DNA of 64,000 nucleotides from Dactylosporangium vinaceum (GCF_019904175.1 NZ_CP061913.1:9858001-9922000); one strand, 5' to 3'. Positions 7,327 to 17,806 are shown, counted from the stretch's first letter. Numbers and translations are program-made. The notes: generated by a model not told the origin, from the letters alone.

Positions 7327-10182
7327 TTAGACGACGACGGAGACCATGCGGCCCTTGACGAAGATGACCTTCTTCGGGGTCTTGCCGGCCACGTGCTCGG
7401 CCACCGCCGCCAGGGCCGCGGTGCGCACGGTGTCCTCGTCGGCGTCGGCCAGGACCTCGACGGTGCCGCGGACCTTGCCGTTGACCTGGACCGGGTAGGT
7501 CACCGAGTCGGCGACCAGGTAGGCCGGGTCGGCCTTCGGGAAGTCGGCGTAGGCGACAGACGTCTCGTGGCCCATCCGCTGCCACAGCTCCTCGGCCAGG
7601 TGCGGGGCGAACGGGGCGATCAGGCGGGCCAGCGGGTCGGCGACCTCGCGCGGGGTGCCCGCGGCCGAGATCTGGGTGACCCGGTTGGTCAGCTCGATCA
7701 TCTTGGCGATGGCCGTGTTGAAGCGCATCTCCTCGATGTCGACGCGGACGCCGTCGATGACGCGGTGCAGCAGGCGGCGGGTGTCCTCGTCCAGGGTGTC
7801 GTCGGTGACCCGCAGGCCGTCGGTCTGCTCGTCGACGACCAGGCGCCAGACGCGCTGCAGGAACCGCTGGGCGCCGACGACCGCGCGGGTGTCCCACGGG
7901 CGGGAGACGTCCAGCGGGCCCATCGACATCTCGTAGACCCGGAAGGTGTCGGCGCCGTAGCGCTCGCACATCTCGTCGGGCGTGACGACGTTCTTCAGGG
8001 ACTTGCCCATCTTGCCGTACTCGCGGCTGACCTCCTGGTCGCCGTAGAAGAACTTGCCGCTCTGGCGCTCCTCGACCTTCTCGGCGTCCACATAGACACC
8101 CCGGGCGTCCTTGTACGCGTACGCCTGGATGTAGCCCTGGTTGAACAGCTTCCGGAACGGCTCCTCGGACGACACGAAGCCGCGGTCGAACAGGACCTTG
8201 TGCCAGAAGCGGGCGTACAGCAGGTGCAGCACCGCGTGCTCGACACCGCCGACGTACAGGTCGACGCCGCCGACGTCGCCGGGGGTCTGCGGGCCCATCC
8301 AGTAGCGCTCGTTCTGCGGGTCGACCAGCTTCGAGGCGTTGGCCGGGTCCAGGTAGCGCAGCTCGTACCAGCTCGAGCCGGCCCACTGCGGCATGACGTT
8401 GGTTTCCCGGGTGTACGTCTTCGGCCCGTCGCCCAGATCCAGCGTGACCTCGACCCACTCCTTGGCCCGCGACAGGGGCGTCTCCGGCATGCTGGAGGCG
8501 TCGTCGATGTCGAAGGTGCGCGGCGAGAAGTCCTCGACCTCGGGCAGCACGACCGGCAGCATCGACTCGGGCAGCCCGATCGGCATCCCGGTCTCGTCGT
8601 AGACGATCGGGAACGGCTCGCCCCAGTACCGCTGGCGGCTGAACAGCCAGTCGCGCAGCCGGTAGGTGATCGCGCCGACGCCGTGACCCTTCTCCTCCAG
8701 CCAGTCGATGATCGCCGCCTTGGCCTCGGCCACGCCCAGCCCGTTCAGGAACGAGCTGTTGATCGCGGGGCCGTCGCCGGTGTACGCCTTGCCGTCCTCC
8801 GGGAAGTCGGCGCTTGGCTGGACCGTGCGGATGATCGGCAGCTCGAAGACCTCGGCGAACTCCCAGTCCCGCTCGTCCTGGCCGGGCACCGCCATGATCG
8901 CGCCGGTACCGTAGCCGGCCAGCACGTAGTCCGCGATGAACACCGGGATCGAGCGGCCGTCGACCGGGTTCGTCGCGTAGGCGCCGGTGAAGACGCCTGT
9001 CTTCTCCTTCGCGTCGGCCTGCCGCTCGACGTCGGTCTTGCTCGCGGCGAAGGCGCGGTAGGCGGCGACGGCCTCGGCCGGGGTCTTCGCGCCGCCCGTC
9101 CACTTCTCGTTGGTGCCGTCGGGCCAGGCCGCGGGCACCAGCGAGTCGACCAGGGCGTGCTCGGGAGCCAGCACCATGTACGTGGCGCCGAACAGCGTGT
9201 CGGGGCGGGTGGTGAAGACTCGTATCGCGTTGCTGCCCGGGGTGCCTCCCTCGACTCCGAAGTCGACGTGAGCACCGCGCGAGCGGCCGATCCAGTTGCG
9301 CTGCATCGACTTGACCTTCTCCGGCCAGTCCAGCCGGTCCAGGTCGTCCAGCAGGCGGTCGCCGTACGCGGTGATCCGCATCATCCACTGGCGCAGGCTG
9401 CGCTTGAAGACCGGGAAGTTGCCGCGCTCGCTGCGCCCGTCGGGCGTGACCTCCTCGTTGGCCAGGACCGTCCCCAGGCCGGGGCACCAGTTGACCGGGG
9501 CCTCGGAGATGTAGGCCAGGCGGTGCTCGTCGATGATCTTCCGCTGTTCGGTCGCCGACAGCTCGGCCCAGTCGCGGCCGTCCGGAGTCGGACGGGTACC
9601 CGCGGAAAAGGCTTCTATCAGCTCTTCGATGGGCCGGGCCTTCTGCTGCTCGGCGTCGAACCACGAGTTGAAGATCTGCAAGAAGATCCACTGGGTCCAG
9701 TGGTAGAAGTCGGTGTCGGTGGTGGCCACGCTGCGGCGGTCGTCGTAGGCCAGGCCCAGGCGCCGCAGCTGGCTGCGGTAGCGCTCGATGTTGGCCTCGG
9801 TCGTGGTCCGCGGATGGGTGCCGGTCTGGACGGCGTACTGCTCGGCGGGCAGGCCGAACGAGTCGAAGCCCATCGGGTGCAGCACGTTGTACCCGGCCAT
9901 GCGGAAGTACCGCGTGTAGCAGTCGGTGCCGATGTACCCCAGCGGGTGCCCGACGTGCAGCCCGGCGCCGGACGGATAGGGGAACATGTCCATCACGTAC
10001 AGCTTCGGCGCCCCGGCGCGCGGGTGGTTGGGGTCGCTGAGCGGGCCGGTCGGGTTCGGCGCGTGGAACGTGCCCTGCTCGGACCAGTAGTCCTGCCAGC
10101 ACGCCTCGATGTCCGCCGCCATCGCCGCGGTGTACCGGTACGGCGGGATGTCGACCGCTCCGTCGGTCACTGCCTCGCTCAT
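7327..10182 (-). CDS. leuS: Leucyl-tRNA synthetase
   Basis: Class I aminoacyl-tRNA synthetase charging tRNA-Leu. 951 aa, the long bacterial form. The HIGH-type motif is PYPSGAGLHVGHPLGY (about residues 73-88), the editing domain contains the conserved TRPDTLFGATYMVLAPEH segment (about 323-340), and the KMSKS loop reads YGKMGKSLKNVV (about 717-728). The ATG at 10182 is preceded by GGGGTGG at 8-10 nt spacing. The gene stands alone, with a terminator after it and a structured 235-bp leader before it that contains a short Leu-codon ORF, a terminator hairpin and an 8-bp inverted repeat, so transcription attenuation by leucine supply is plausible. Confidence 0.98.
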   Translation of the reverse strand: MSEAVTDGAVDIPPYRYTAAMAADIEACWQDYWSEQGTFHAPNPTGPLSDPNHPRAGAPKLYVMDMFPYPSGAGLHVGHPLGYIGTDCYTRYFRMAGYNVLHPMGFDSFGLPAEQYAVQTGTHPRTTTEANIERYRSQLRRLGLAYDDRRSVATTDTDFYHWTQWIFLQIFNSWFDAEQQKARPIEELIEAFSAGTRPTPDGRDWAELSATEQRKIIDEHRLAYISEAPVNWCPGLGTVLANEEVTPDGRSERGNFPVFKRSLRQWMMRITAYGDRLLDDLDRLDWPEKVKSMQRNWIGRSRGAHVDFGVEGGTPGSNAIRVFTTRPDTLFGATYMVLAPEHALVDSLVPAAWPDGTNEKWTGGAKTPAEAVAAYRAFAASKTDVERQADAKEKTGVFTGAYATNPVDGRSIPVFIADYVLAGYGTGAIMAVPGQDERDWEFAEVFELPIIRTVQPSADFPEDGKAYTGDGPAINSSFLNGLGVAEAKAAIIDWLEEKGHGVGAITYRLRDWLFSRQRYWGEPFPIVYDETGMPIGLPESMLPVVLPEVEDFSPRTFDIDDASSMPETPLSRAKEWVEVTLDLGDGPKTYTRETNVMPQWAGSSWYELRYLDPANASKLVDPQNERYWMGPQTPGDVGGVDLYVGGVEHAVLHLLYARFWHKVLFDRGFVSSEEPFRKLFNQGYIQAYAYKDARGVYVDAEKVEERQSGKFFYGDQEVSREYGKMGKSLKNVVTPDEMCERYGADTFRVYEMSMGPLDVSRPWDTRAVVGAQRFLQRVWRLVVDEQTDGLRVTDDTLDEDTRRLLHRVIDGVRVDIEEMRFNTAIAKMIELTNRVTQISAAGTPREVADPLARLIAPFAPHLAEELWQRMGHETSVAYADFPKADPAYLVADSVTYPVQVNGKVRGTVEVLADADEDTVRTAALAAVAEHVAGKTPKKVIFVKGRMVSVVV

Positions 10183-10228
10183 GACTGTCCACCCCTATGG
10201 GTCTCGGAAATTACGGATATTGCGCCCA

Positions 10229-10266
10229 GTCCGAATCTGCATCGCTTCGCGAGGGCATATTCGGAC
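10229..10266 (-). promoter_or_regulatory. Inverted repeat in the leuS 5' leader
   Basis: Eight-base-pair perfect inverted repeat GTCCGAAT / ATTCGGAC (arms 10229-10236 and 10259-10266) enclosing a smaller TCGC-TTC-GCGA hairpin (10242-10252). It starts 46 nt upstream of the leuS start codon. The nested stems suggest an RNA structure or operator; no tRNA-binding T-box core was recognised in it. Confidence 0.4.
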
Positions 10267-10290
10267 CGGGACCCCAAATTCTCCGGGCAT

Positions 10291-10316
10291 GAAAAAACCC
10301 CTCACGCAGGAGGGGT
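10291..10316 (-). terminator. Rho-independent terminator / possible attenuator between the kinase gene and leuS
   Basis: Minus strand: ACCCCTC stem, 6-nt loop, GAGGGGT, then a run of six T (plus-strand A at 10292-10297). It is 102 nt after the kinase stop and 109 nt before leuS. It may simply end the kinase transcript, but the leader ORF and large hairpin directly upstream fit a leuS attenuator. Confidence 0.85.
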
Positions 10317-10344
10317 CGCCGTGCGGTCGCGAAGAGTCTTCGCG

Positions 10345-10383
10345 TCAGCACGGCCCGTGAAGGAGCCGGAAAGTCCGGGTCAT
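10345..10383 (-). CDS. Candidate 12-residue leader peptide upstream of leuS
   Basis: Short frame ATG to TGA encoding MTRTFRLLHGPC, with adjacent Leu codons CTC CTT at positions 7-8. A hairpin with outer arms CCGTGC / GCACGG (10319-10324 and 10348-10353) and an inner 8-bp palindrome (10328-10344) overlaps its stop, then the terminator follows. A TACACT hexamer lies about 12 nt upstream of the ATG. Layout resembles actinobacterial leucine attenuators, but only two Leu codons are present and coincidence is possible. Confidence 0.3.
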   Translation of the reverse strand: MTRTFRLLHGPC

Positions 10384-10417
10384 ATCCGCAGTGTACCGCA
10401 GCCGGTGAAGCGAGTTT

Positions 10418-11854
10418 TCAGTGCGCGTTGGCGACCGGGGCCCCGCCCGCGCACTCGACGTCGTAGCGCAGCCGCTCCCCCCGCTTGCGGAACTCCACCT
10501 GCGCCTTGGTGTGTATGCCGAGGTCGGCCCGGGTGACCTGCACGCCGGGCTGCGGTAGCACGCTTATCACGCTCACCTTCCCACCGATGCACAGCGCGAC
10601 AACGGTGCCGCCTTCCGTCGGCACGTCGATCCGGGCCGGGTGCACTGCCGTCCGGTCCCCGGCCGCCGGGGTGGCCGGCGGCGCGCTGGTCGCCGGTGCC
10701 GCCGGTGGCTCGCTCGTCGCTGGGGCGGCCACCGGCGACTCGGACGGCGCAGGAGTAAGAGGAGTGGCAGGGGCGGACGGCGCCGGGCGGGCCGGGTCGG
10801 CCGTTGACACCGCGTCGGCGCCGGAGTCATGCAGGATCACCCCGGTGACCAGGGCGGCGATCGCGACCAGGGCGGCCAGGCCGAGCAGGATCCGCCGCCG
10901 GTCGTTCGGCCCCCGCCCGCGGATCAGCGTGGTTTCGTCGGTGAACAGGGCAAAGCCGATCGGCTCCGCCGGCACCATCGAGTGGCGGGGAACGATGCCC
11001 GCGGCCGCGGCCAGCCGGGCGGCGACCGCGGCGGCGTCCGGGCGGTCCTTCGGGTCCTTCGCGAGGCACTCCATGCAGAGCGCGCGCATGTCGGCCGGCA
11101 GGTCCGGTATGTCCGGCAGCGGCGCCGGGGCGACCAGGACGTGCGCGGTGACCATCTGCGTCGTCGTCTCGCTGTCCCACGGGAGGCGGCCGGTCAGGCA
11201 CCGGTAGAGCAGCAGCCCGAACGCGTAGACGTCGCTGGCCGTGGTGATCTCGTTGCCGGTCAGCCGCTCGGGAGCGAGGTACGCCGGGGTGCCGAGGACC
11301 AGCTCGGAGCCGTCGTCGACGTCCGGGGTGCCGACGAAGCCGACGATGCCGAAGTCGAGGACCTTCGCGGCATCGGGCGTGAGGACGACGTTTGCCGGCT
11401 TGACGTCGCGATGCACGAGGTCCCGGGCGTGCGCGGCGGCCAGCCCGGCGGCCACCTCGGCACAGATCCGCAGGGCCGCCGGCACCGGCAGCGGGCCGGC
11501 CTGGAGGCGGGCGCTGAGCGTCGGGCCGTGCAGGAGCTCCATCACGACGAACGGCGTGTGATCCGAAGTCTCGCCGTAGTCGTACACGTTGGTGATGTTC
11601 GGATGCGAAAGCCGCGCGGCCGCCTGCGCCTCCAGCCGGATGCGCCGGCGCCAGTCCGCGTCCGCGGCCAGGCGCGAGTTGAGGACCTTGACCGCGACGT
11701 CGCGGTCGAGCACCTCGTCGCGGGCGCGCCAGACCACTGACATGCCGCCCTCGCCCAGCCGTTCGGCGAGGAGGTATCGCCCGTTCAGCAGCTGCCCGGC
11801 GTCCACCGGCCCCAGTCTGCCCCAATCGACACCTTTAATCGATCCGAGCGGCAT
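10418..11854 (-). CDS. Receptor-like Ser/Thr protein kinase (PknB type, no PASTA)
   Basis: Membrane-anchored Hanks-type kinase, 478 aa. The kinase domain covers about residues 20-290, with glycine loop GEGGMSVVW, catalytic Lys in VAVKVL (about 55), HRDVKPANV and LDFG. One membrane helix (about 327-348) is followed by a Pro/Ala/Thr-rich linker and a compact extracytoplasmic domain of about 80 residues with two Cys, likely a disulfide; no PASTA repeats are present. The nearest neighbours, leuS and the divergent moxR gene, give no clear substrate. Function is firm at the level of kinase, unknown as to signal. Confidence 0.9.
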   Translation of the reverse strand: MPLGSIKGVDWGRLGPVDAGQLLNGRYLLAERLGEGGMSVVWRARDEVLDRDVAVKVLNSRLAADADWRRRIRLEAQAAARLSHPNITNVYDYGETSDHTPFVVMELLHGPTLSARLQAGPLPVPAALRICAEVAAGLAAAHARDLVHRDVKPANVVLTPDAAKVLDFGIVGFVGTPDVDDGSELVLGTPAYLAPERLTGNEITTASDVYAFGLLLYRCLTGRLPWDSETTTQMVTAHVLVAPAPLPDIPDLPADMRALCMECLAKDPKDRPDAAAVAARLAAAAGIVPRHSMVPAEPIGFALFTDETTLIRGRGPNDRRRILLGLAALVAIAALVTGVILHDSGADAVSTADPARPAPSAPATPLTPAPSESPVAAPATSEPPAAPATSAPPATPAAGDRTAVHPARIDVPTEGGTVVALCIGGKVSVISVLPQPGVQVTRADLGIHTKAQVEFRKRGERLRYDVECAGGAPVANAH

Positions 11855-12051
11855 CCCGGCGGGCCGTTTACGGGCATTTGGCCGGGGTACGAGCGGGCGT
11901 CGCGTCCGGGTGAACCCCCGGCGTGGATCTCGGGTACATCAGACAGTCCAAAAAAGTCGGACGACCGGTCAGCCGGGATGTCCGTTATCACCGGATTCCC
12001 GTCCGGCGGCTTGTCAATTCCCCGGCTAGCCTGAGGGGATAACGACGGCTT

Positions 12052-12085
12052 GGTTGCAATCTGATGACAACGTTTTCGTGCAACC
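12052..12085 (+). promoter_or_regulatory. Inverted repeat upstream of the moxR operon
   Basis: GGTTGCA (12052-12058) and TGCAACC (12079-12085) form a 7-bp inverted repeat with a 20-nt spacer, 62 nt before the moxR start in the 292-bp divergent kinase-moxR spacer (11855-12146). It may be an operator or hairpin. No convincing -35/-10 pair was assigned there. Confidence 0.3.
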
Positions 12086-12146
12086 GGGCGGTTCACCTAC
12101 GGGTCTTACCCCTAACGGTGGCCACGGCACGACATGAGGAGGCCAG

Positions 12147-13196
<1,050 letters not shown>

Positions 13197-13198
13197 CC

Positions 13199-14497
13199 AT
13201 GCGAGAGGCGCTGCGGGGGCTCACCACCCGGGGTCGTAGTTTCCTGGCCGCCGCCGCAGCGGCCCTCATCGCCGCACTGATCCTCGGCGAACGCGATCTG
13301 CTGCGCGTGGCCCTGCTGCTGGCCGCGCTGCCGCTGCTGTCCGCGGCCTATGTGGGGCGGACGCGGTACCGCCTGTCGTGCAGCCGCACCCTCGACCCGC
13401 ACCGCGTCCAGGTGGGCGCGAGCGCGCGGGTCATCCTGCGCCTGCAGAACCTGTCGCGGCTGCCCACCGGCACGATGCTGCTGGAGGACCGGCTGCCCTA
13501 CGCGCTCGGCAGCCGCCCGCGCCTGGTGCTGGAGAAGCTCGGCGCCCACCAGGCCAGCTCCGTCGCCTACACGGTGCGGGCCGACGTCCGCGGCCGCTAC
13601 GAGGTCGGCCCGCTCGTCGTGCGGCTGACCGACCCGTTCGGGCTGTGCGAGCTGACCCGGGCCTTCCCGTCGGTCGACCGGCTGACGGTCATCCCGCAGG
13701 TCGTGCCGCTGCCGTCGGTGCGCCTGGCCGGTGAGTTCGCCGGCTCCGGCGAGAGCCGGGCCCGCTCGGTCGCCGTGCACGGCGAGGACGACGCGGCGAC
13801 GCGCGAGTATCGCCACGGCGACGACCTGCGCCGCGTCCACTGGCGCTCCACCGCGCGCACCGGCGAGCTCATGGTGCGCCGCGAGGAGCAGCCCTGGGAG
13901 AGCCGGGCGACGGTCGTGCTCGACACGCGCTCGACCGCGCACCGGGGCGAGGGGCCGACGGCCAGCTTCGAGTGGGCCGTGTCCGCGGCCGCGAGCATCG
14001 CGGTGCACCTGCGGCACGCGGGGTACAAGATGCGGCTCGTCACCGATGCCGGCGTCGACGTCGACGCCACCGAGATCGACGGCGACGGCCCGCTGCTCGA
14101 CCAGCTCGCCGACGTGCGGCTGGCCCAGCGGGGCGACATCGCCGCCCTCATCGAGCGGGTCCGGCGGCGCAGCGACGGCGGCCTGATCATCGGCATCTTC
14201 GGCCTGCTGTCCTCGGCCGAGGCGGAGCTGCTGGCCTCGTTCCGCTCCAACAACGCGACGTGCGTCGCGCTGTTCATCGACTCCTCGACCTGGCTCAACC
14301 TGCCAACCGCGGCGCGCGAGGAGGCCGACAAGGCCCACGGCGTGGCGTCGCTCGCGCTGCTGCGCAGCGGGTGGCGGGTGGTGGAGGTGCCACACGGGGC
14401 CAAGCTGTCCGGGCTGTGGCCGCAGACCGGACGGGGCTCGCAGGGCTTTGCCTGGCGGGCCGCGTCAGCCGAAAGCGTCGCCGGCGGCGTCCGGTGA
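13199..14497 (+). CDS. DUF58 domain protein
   Basis: Membrane-associated partner of MoxR ATPases. 432 aa: two N-terminal hydrophobic helices (about residues 14-60), a beta-rich middle part, then the DUF58 signature around residues 195-225, ending REYRHGDDLRRVHWRSTART, and a VWA-like C-terminal half (VVLDTRS at about 240). It starts 2 nt after the moxR stop and ends 16 nt before the transglutaminase, so all three are co-translated. The biochemical role is not established in the family. Confidence 0.9.
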   Translation: MREALRGLTTRGRSFLAAAAAALIAALILGERDLLRVALLLAALPLLSAAYVGRTRYRLSCSRTLDPHRVQVGASARVILRLQNLSRLPTGTMLLEDRLPYALGSRPRLVLEKLGAHQASSVAYTVRADVRGRYEVGPLVVRLTDPFGLCELTRAFPSVDRLTVIPQVVPLPSVRLAGEFAGSGESRARSVAVHGEDDAATREYRHGDDLRRVHWRSTARTGELMVRREEQPWESRATVVLDTRSTAHRGEGPTASFEWAVSAAASIAVHLRHAGYKMRLVTDAGVDVDATEIDGDGPLLDQLADVRLAQRGDIAALIERVRRRSDGGLIIGIFGLLSSAEAELLASFRSNNATCVALFIDSSTWLNLPTAAREEADKAHGVASLALLRSGWRVVEVPHGAKLSGLWPQTGRGSQGFAWRAASAESVAGGVR

Positions 14498-14513
14498 CTT
14501 CTGGGGGTTTCCG

Positions 14514-17006
14514 GTGAATCAACGCAAGCATCTGACGCTCATCGCGGCGGGCTCGGCGTTCCTCGCGTCCCTGCCGCTGGTCAACGTCTTCGATCACTAC
14601 ACGTGGGCCGTCCGGTCCTTCCTCGTCGTCGCCGTCATGTGCGGGGTGGGGCTGGTGGTGCGCAGCATGCGGGCCCCGGCCTGGGCGCCGACGGGTGCGA
14701 TGGCGCTCGCCGCGCTGCTGTCGCTGACCTGGCTCTACCGCAGCCACGACGAGTTCCTGGGCGTCCTGCCCTCGCCGGGCACGATCGAGCACTTCGGCCA
14801 GCTGCTGCGCACGGCGTCGGAGGAGATGAGCGAATACGCGACGCCCGTCGGCGACCGCGACGGCTTCCTGTTCCTCGCCACGCTCGGCGTCGCCGTGGTC
14901 GCGCTGCTCGTCGACTTCTTCGCGGTCGTCCTGCGCCGGCCCGCGCTGGCCGGCCTGCCGATGCTCGCGATCTACTCGGTGCCGGTCACTGTCGACACCG
15001 ACACGACGAGCCCGCTCCCGTTCGCCCTCGGCGCCATCGGCTTCCTGTGGCTGCTCGTCACCGACAACGTCGACCGGGTCCGCCGCTTCGGCCGCCGCTT
15101 CACCGGTGACGGCCGCGACGTCGACCTGTGGGAGCCGTCCCCGCTCGCCTCGGCCGGCCAGCGCCTCGGTCTGATCGGCATCATCGTCGCGGTGTTCGTC
15201 CCGTTCGTCCCGTTCGCGATGCCGGCCGGCATCCTCGACTCCATCGGCGCCGGGGGCGGCGGCGGGGGCGCCGGGATCGGCAACGGCAAGAACGGCAAGT
15301 CGGTGAGCATGTTCGCGCTGCTCTCCGGCCAGCTCACCCGGGACAAGGCGTTCGACATGGTAAAGGTGACGAACGTCGACGACGACCACCCGTTCTACCT
15401 GCGCTTCAACGTGCTCGAGGATCTCAACTCGCGCGGCTTCGCGGCCCGCCCGATCACCGGCGGCGCCGCGGTCAGCAACGGCTTCGGCAAGCCCGAGTGG
15501 GGCCCGTCGGTCAAGGCGACGACCCATCAGGCCAAGATCGAGGTCACAAACGAGCTGGCCATCAGCTTCATGCCGATCTACACGTGGCCGTCGAAGATCG
15601 ACAAGCTGAGCAACCAGTGGTCGTTCGACCCGAAGACCGCCGTGGTGTACTCGAACAAGGACACGACGGCCAAGAAGACCTTCAACATCACCTATCAGCG
15701 GGCCGACATCACGCCCGACCAGCTCCGCGGGGCCGCGCCGCTCAACCCGGGCGACCCGGCGCTGAAGGACCTGGCCACGGCGCCCGGCAACCCGTTCGTG
15801 AAGAGCAAGGTCGACGAGCGGATCAAGGGCCTGACGACCGAGTACGACAAGGTCAAGGCGCTCTACGACTTCTTCTCGCCGGACAACGGGTTCGTCTACG
15901 ACACGTCGACCGGCCCCGACACCAGCGGCACCAAGATCGCGGACTTCCTGCAGAACAAGCGCGGCTACTGCGCGCAGTACGCGGCGGCCTTCGGCTGGAT
16001 GCTCCGCGAGGCGAAGATTCCGGCCCGCGTCGCCTTCGGCTTCGCCCGGGGCGGCAACCGCAGCGGCAACACGATGACCCTCACCAACTTCAACCTGCAC
16101 GCCTGGACCGAGGTCTACTTCCCCGGCTACGGCTGGCTCCCCTTCGACGCCACCCCGTCCACCGCGATCGGCGGCTCGGTCGCCACGTCCTACCTGCCGG
16201 CCGCGGGCACGGCCGCGAACGACGACGACCAGCTCAACCGCCCCGGCGCCAACGGCAACCCGTCCACGGACCCGTCCGCTCCGGCCGCGCAGGCCGACAC
16301 CCACGACAACCCGGGCAACACCGGCTCATCGTCGAACAGCGCGGACGCCTCGACCGGCACGAAGGTGGCGGACTTCCTCACCAGCGCGGCCGGCGTCACC
16401 CTCCTCTCGGTGATCGTCCTGGCGCTGCTGCTGGCGATGCCCGCCGTGGCTCGCAACCGCACCCGACGCCGCCGCCTCACCTTCGCCGCCCCGGCCCCGG
16501 TCGGCACCCCGGTCCCGACGGGCGAAGGCCCGACAATGGCCGTCATACCCGACAGCGGCGTCCTGCTGGCGGCCAAACAGGACGCCCACCGCGCCTGGGA
16601 CGAACTCGTCGACACCATGGTCGACTACCGGGTCCCGGTCGACGAGGCCGAAACTCCCCGCGCCACGGTGGAGCGCCTGGTCAAGAAGGAGCGCCTGCGC
16701 GACAAGGCCGAGTCGGGCGCCCGCCTGATCTCGACAGCGGAGGAGCACGCCCGCTACGCCCGGCAGCCGCTGACGGGGCGCGAGCTGAAGTCGGCGATCT
16801 CGGCGGTGGAGTCGGCGTTCGCGGTCAACGCGACGCGGAAGGTCCGGCTCATGGCCCGATTCCTGCCGCCGTCGGTCCTGCGGCGCTGGCGGACCTCGGT
16901 CTCGACCGGCTCCAGCGGCGTGGCCGTGTCGATGGGCCGCGGCTGGGACGCCGTGATGCGGACGCTGAGCGTGCGGCGGATGGTGACGCGGCGCGCTGAT
17001 CGCTGA
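14514..17006 (+). CDS. Transglutaminase-like membrane protein (TgpA type)
   Basis: Large membrane protein, 830 aa from GTG 14514 (GGGGG ribosome site 6 nt upstream; the upstream open frame belongs to the preceding gene's shadow). The N-terminal quarter carries six or so hydrophobic helices (TgpA N domain). The papain-like core has its Cys in RGYCAQYAAAFGWML (about residue 486), His in LHAWTEVYFPGYGW (about 528) and Asp in FDATPS (about 544). A Ser/Asn/Asp-rich linker, another helix (about 628-650) and a DUF4129-like cytoplasmic tail follow. Membrane position and MoxR/DUF58 partners suggest processing or cross-linking of envelope proteins; the substrate is unknown. Confidence 0.92.
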   Translation: MNQRKHLTLIAAGSAFLASLPLVNVFDHYTWAVRSFLVVAVMCGVGLVVRSMRAPAWAPTGAMALAALLSLTWLYRSHDEFLGVLPSPGTIEHFGQLLRTASEEMSEYATPVGDRDGFLFLATLGVAVVALLVDFFAVVLRRPALAGLPMLAIYSVPVTVDTDTTSPLPFALGAIGFLWLLVTDNVDRVRRFGRRFTGDGRDVDLWEPSPLASAGQRLGLIGIIVAVFVPFVPFAMPAGILDSIGAGGGGGGAGIGNGKNGKSVSMFALLSGQLTRDKAFDMVKVTNVDDDHPFYLRFNVLEDLNSRGFAARPITGGAAVSNGFGKPEWGPSVKATTHQAKIEVTNELAISFMPIYTWPSKIDKLSNQWSFDPKTAVVYSNKDTTAKKTFNITYQRADITPDQLRGAAPLNPGDPALKDLATAPGNPFVKSKVDERIKGLTTEYDKVKALYDFFSPDNGFVYDTSTGPDTSGTKIADFLQNKRGYCAQYAAAFGWMLREAKIPARVAFGFARGGNRSGNTMTLTNFNLHAWTEVYFPGYGWLPFDATPSTAIGGSVATSYLPAAGTAANDDDQLNRPGANGNPSTDPSAPAAQADTHDNPGNTGSSSNSADASTGTKVADFLTSAAGVTLLSVIVLALLLAMPAVARNRTRRRRLTFAAPAPVGTPVPTGEGPTMAVIPDSGVLLAAKQDAHRAWDELVDTMVDYRVPVDEAETPRATVERLVKKERLRDKAESGARLISTAEEHARYARQPLTGRELKSAISAVESAFAVNATRKVRLMARFLPPSVLRRWRTSVSTGSSGVAVSMGRGWDAVMRTLSVRRMVTRRADR

Positions 17007-17023
17007 CGTCCGCCTTCGTTCTC

Positions 17024-17051
17024 GAGGCCGCTCCCTTCGGGGGGCGGCCTC
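17024..17051 (+). terminator. Stem-loop terminator after the moxR operon
   Basis: Twelve-base-pair stem (17024-17035 with 17040-17051, one T-G wobble) closed by a stable TTCG tetraloop, 17 nt after the transglutaminase stop. There is no proper T tract, as is common in high-GC actinobacteria, so termination strength is inferred. Confidence 0.7.
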
Positions 17052-17089
17052 GCTCATTCGTGGTGAGGGGTTGCTCTAAGGTTTTCTGG

Positions 17090-17806
17090 GTGGAGTCTTC
17101 TGCGCCCCGTACCGCCGTCGTCTGGCGGGTGCTGCGCCACGAGTTGGAGCGGGCCGGCCGGCCGCTGAACGCGCTTGACGTCGGCGGCGGCACCGGCGGG
17201 TTCGCGGTGCCGCTGGCCCGGGCCGGGCACACCGTGACAGTCGTCGACCCCAGTCCGGACGCGCTGGCCGCGCTCACGCGGCGGGCGGCCGAGGCCGGGG
17301 TCGGGGAGCGGGTGCGCGCGGTGCAGGGAGACGGCGACGGGCTGGCCGACCTGGTGGCGCCGGAGAGCGTCGACCTCGTGCTCTGCCACAGCCTCCTCGA
17401 AGTCGTCGACGATCCACACAAGGTGGTGGCCGCCCTCGCCGGCACGCTGCGGCCGGGCGGCGCGGCCAGCGTGGTTGTCGCCAATCGCGTCGCGGCCGTC
17501 CTGGCCCGGGCGATCCAGGGGCATCTCGCCGCGTCGGCCGCGCTTGTCGCCGGCCCCGACGGGCGGGCCGACGCCCGCGACCGCCTCCGGCGCCGGTACA
17601 CCGCCGAGACCGCCACCGAGCTGCTCGACGAGAGCGGGCTGACGGTGGAACAGGTCCACGGCGTGCGGGTCGTCGCCGATCTGGTGCCCGGCACCGTGGC
17701 CGAGAGCGAGGCCGAGGCGCTCGCCGCGTTCGAGCTGGCCGTGGCCGGCACTCCCCCGTACCGCGACATCGCCACCCAGCTCCACCTCCTCGCCCGCCGC
17801 GCATGA
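17090..17806 (+). CDS. Class I SAM-dependent methyltransferase
   Basis: Rossmann-fold methyltransferase of unknown substrate. 238 aa from GTG 17090, chosen because TAAGG lies 8 nt upstream; an in-frame GTG at 17060 would add ten residues but overlaps the region next to the terminator. Motif I ALDVGGGTGGFAVPLA (about residues 28-43), motif II VTVVDPSPDAL (about 48-58) and a motif IV-like VDLVLCHSLLEVVDDP are clear. Proteins of this type near the dcw cluster in actinobacteria are often annotated SmtA/CmoA-like. It stands alone between a terminator and a 145-bp gap. Confidence 0.85.
   Translation: MESSAPRTAVVWRVLRHELERAGRPLNALDVGGGTGGFAVPLARAGHTVTVVDPSPDALAALTRRAAEAGVGERVRAVQGDGDGLADLVAPESVDLVLCHSLLEVVDDPHKVVAALAGTLRPGGAASVVVANRVAAVLARAIQGHLAASAALVAGPDGRADARDRLRRRYTAETATELLDESGLTVEQVHGVRVVADLVPGTVAESEAEALAAFELAVAGTPPYRDIATQLHLLARRA

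Noticed and set aside
10183..10417. T-box riboswitch upstream of leuS
   Set aside because: No conserved T-box core sequence or specifier-loop arrangement was found; the leader-peptide model fits better.
7393..10536. 1047-codon open frame on the plus strand
   Set aside because: Antisense shadow of leuS with no recognisable domain.
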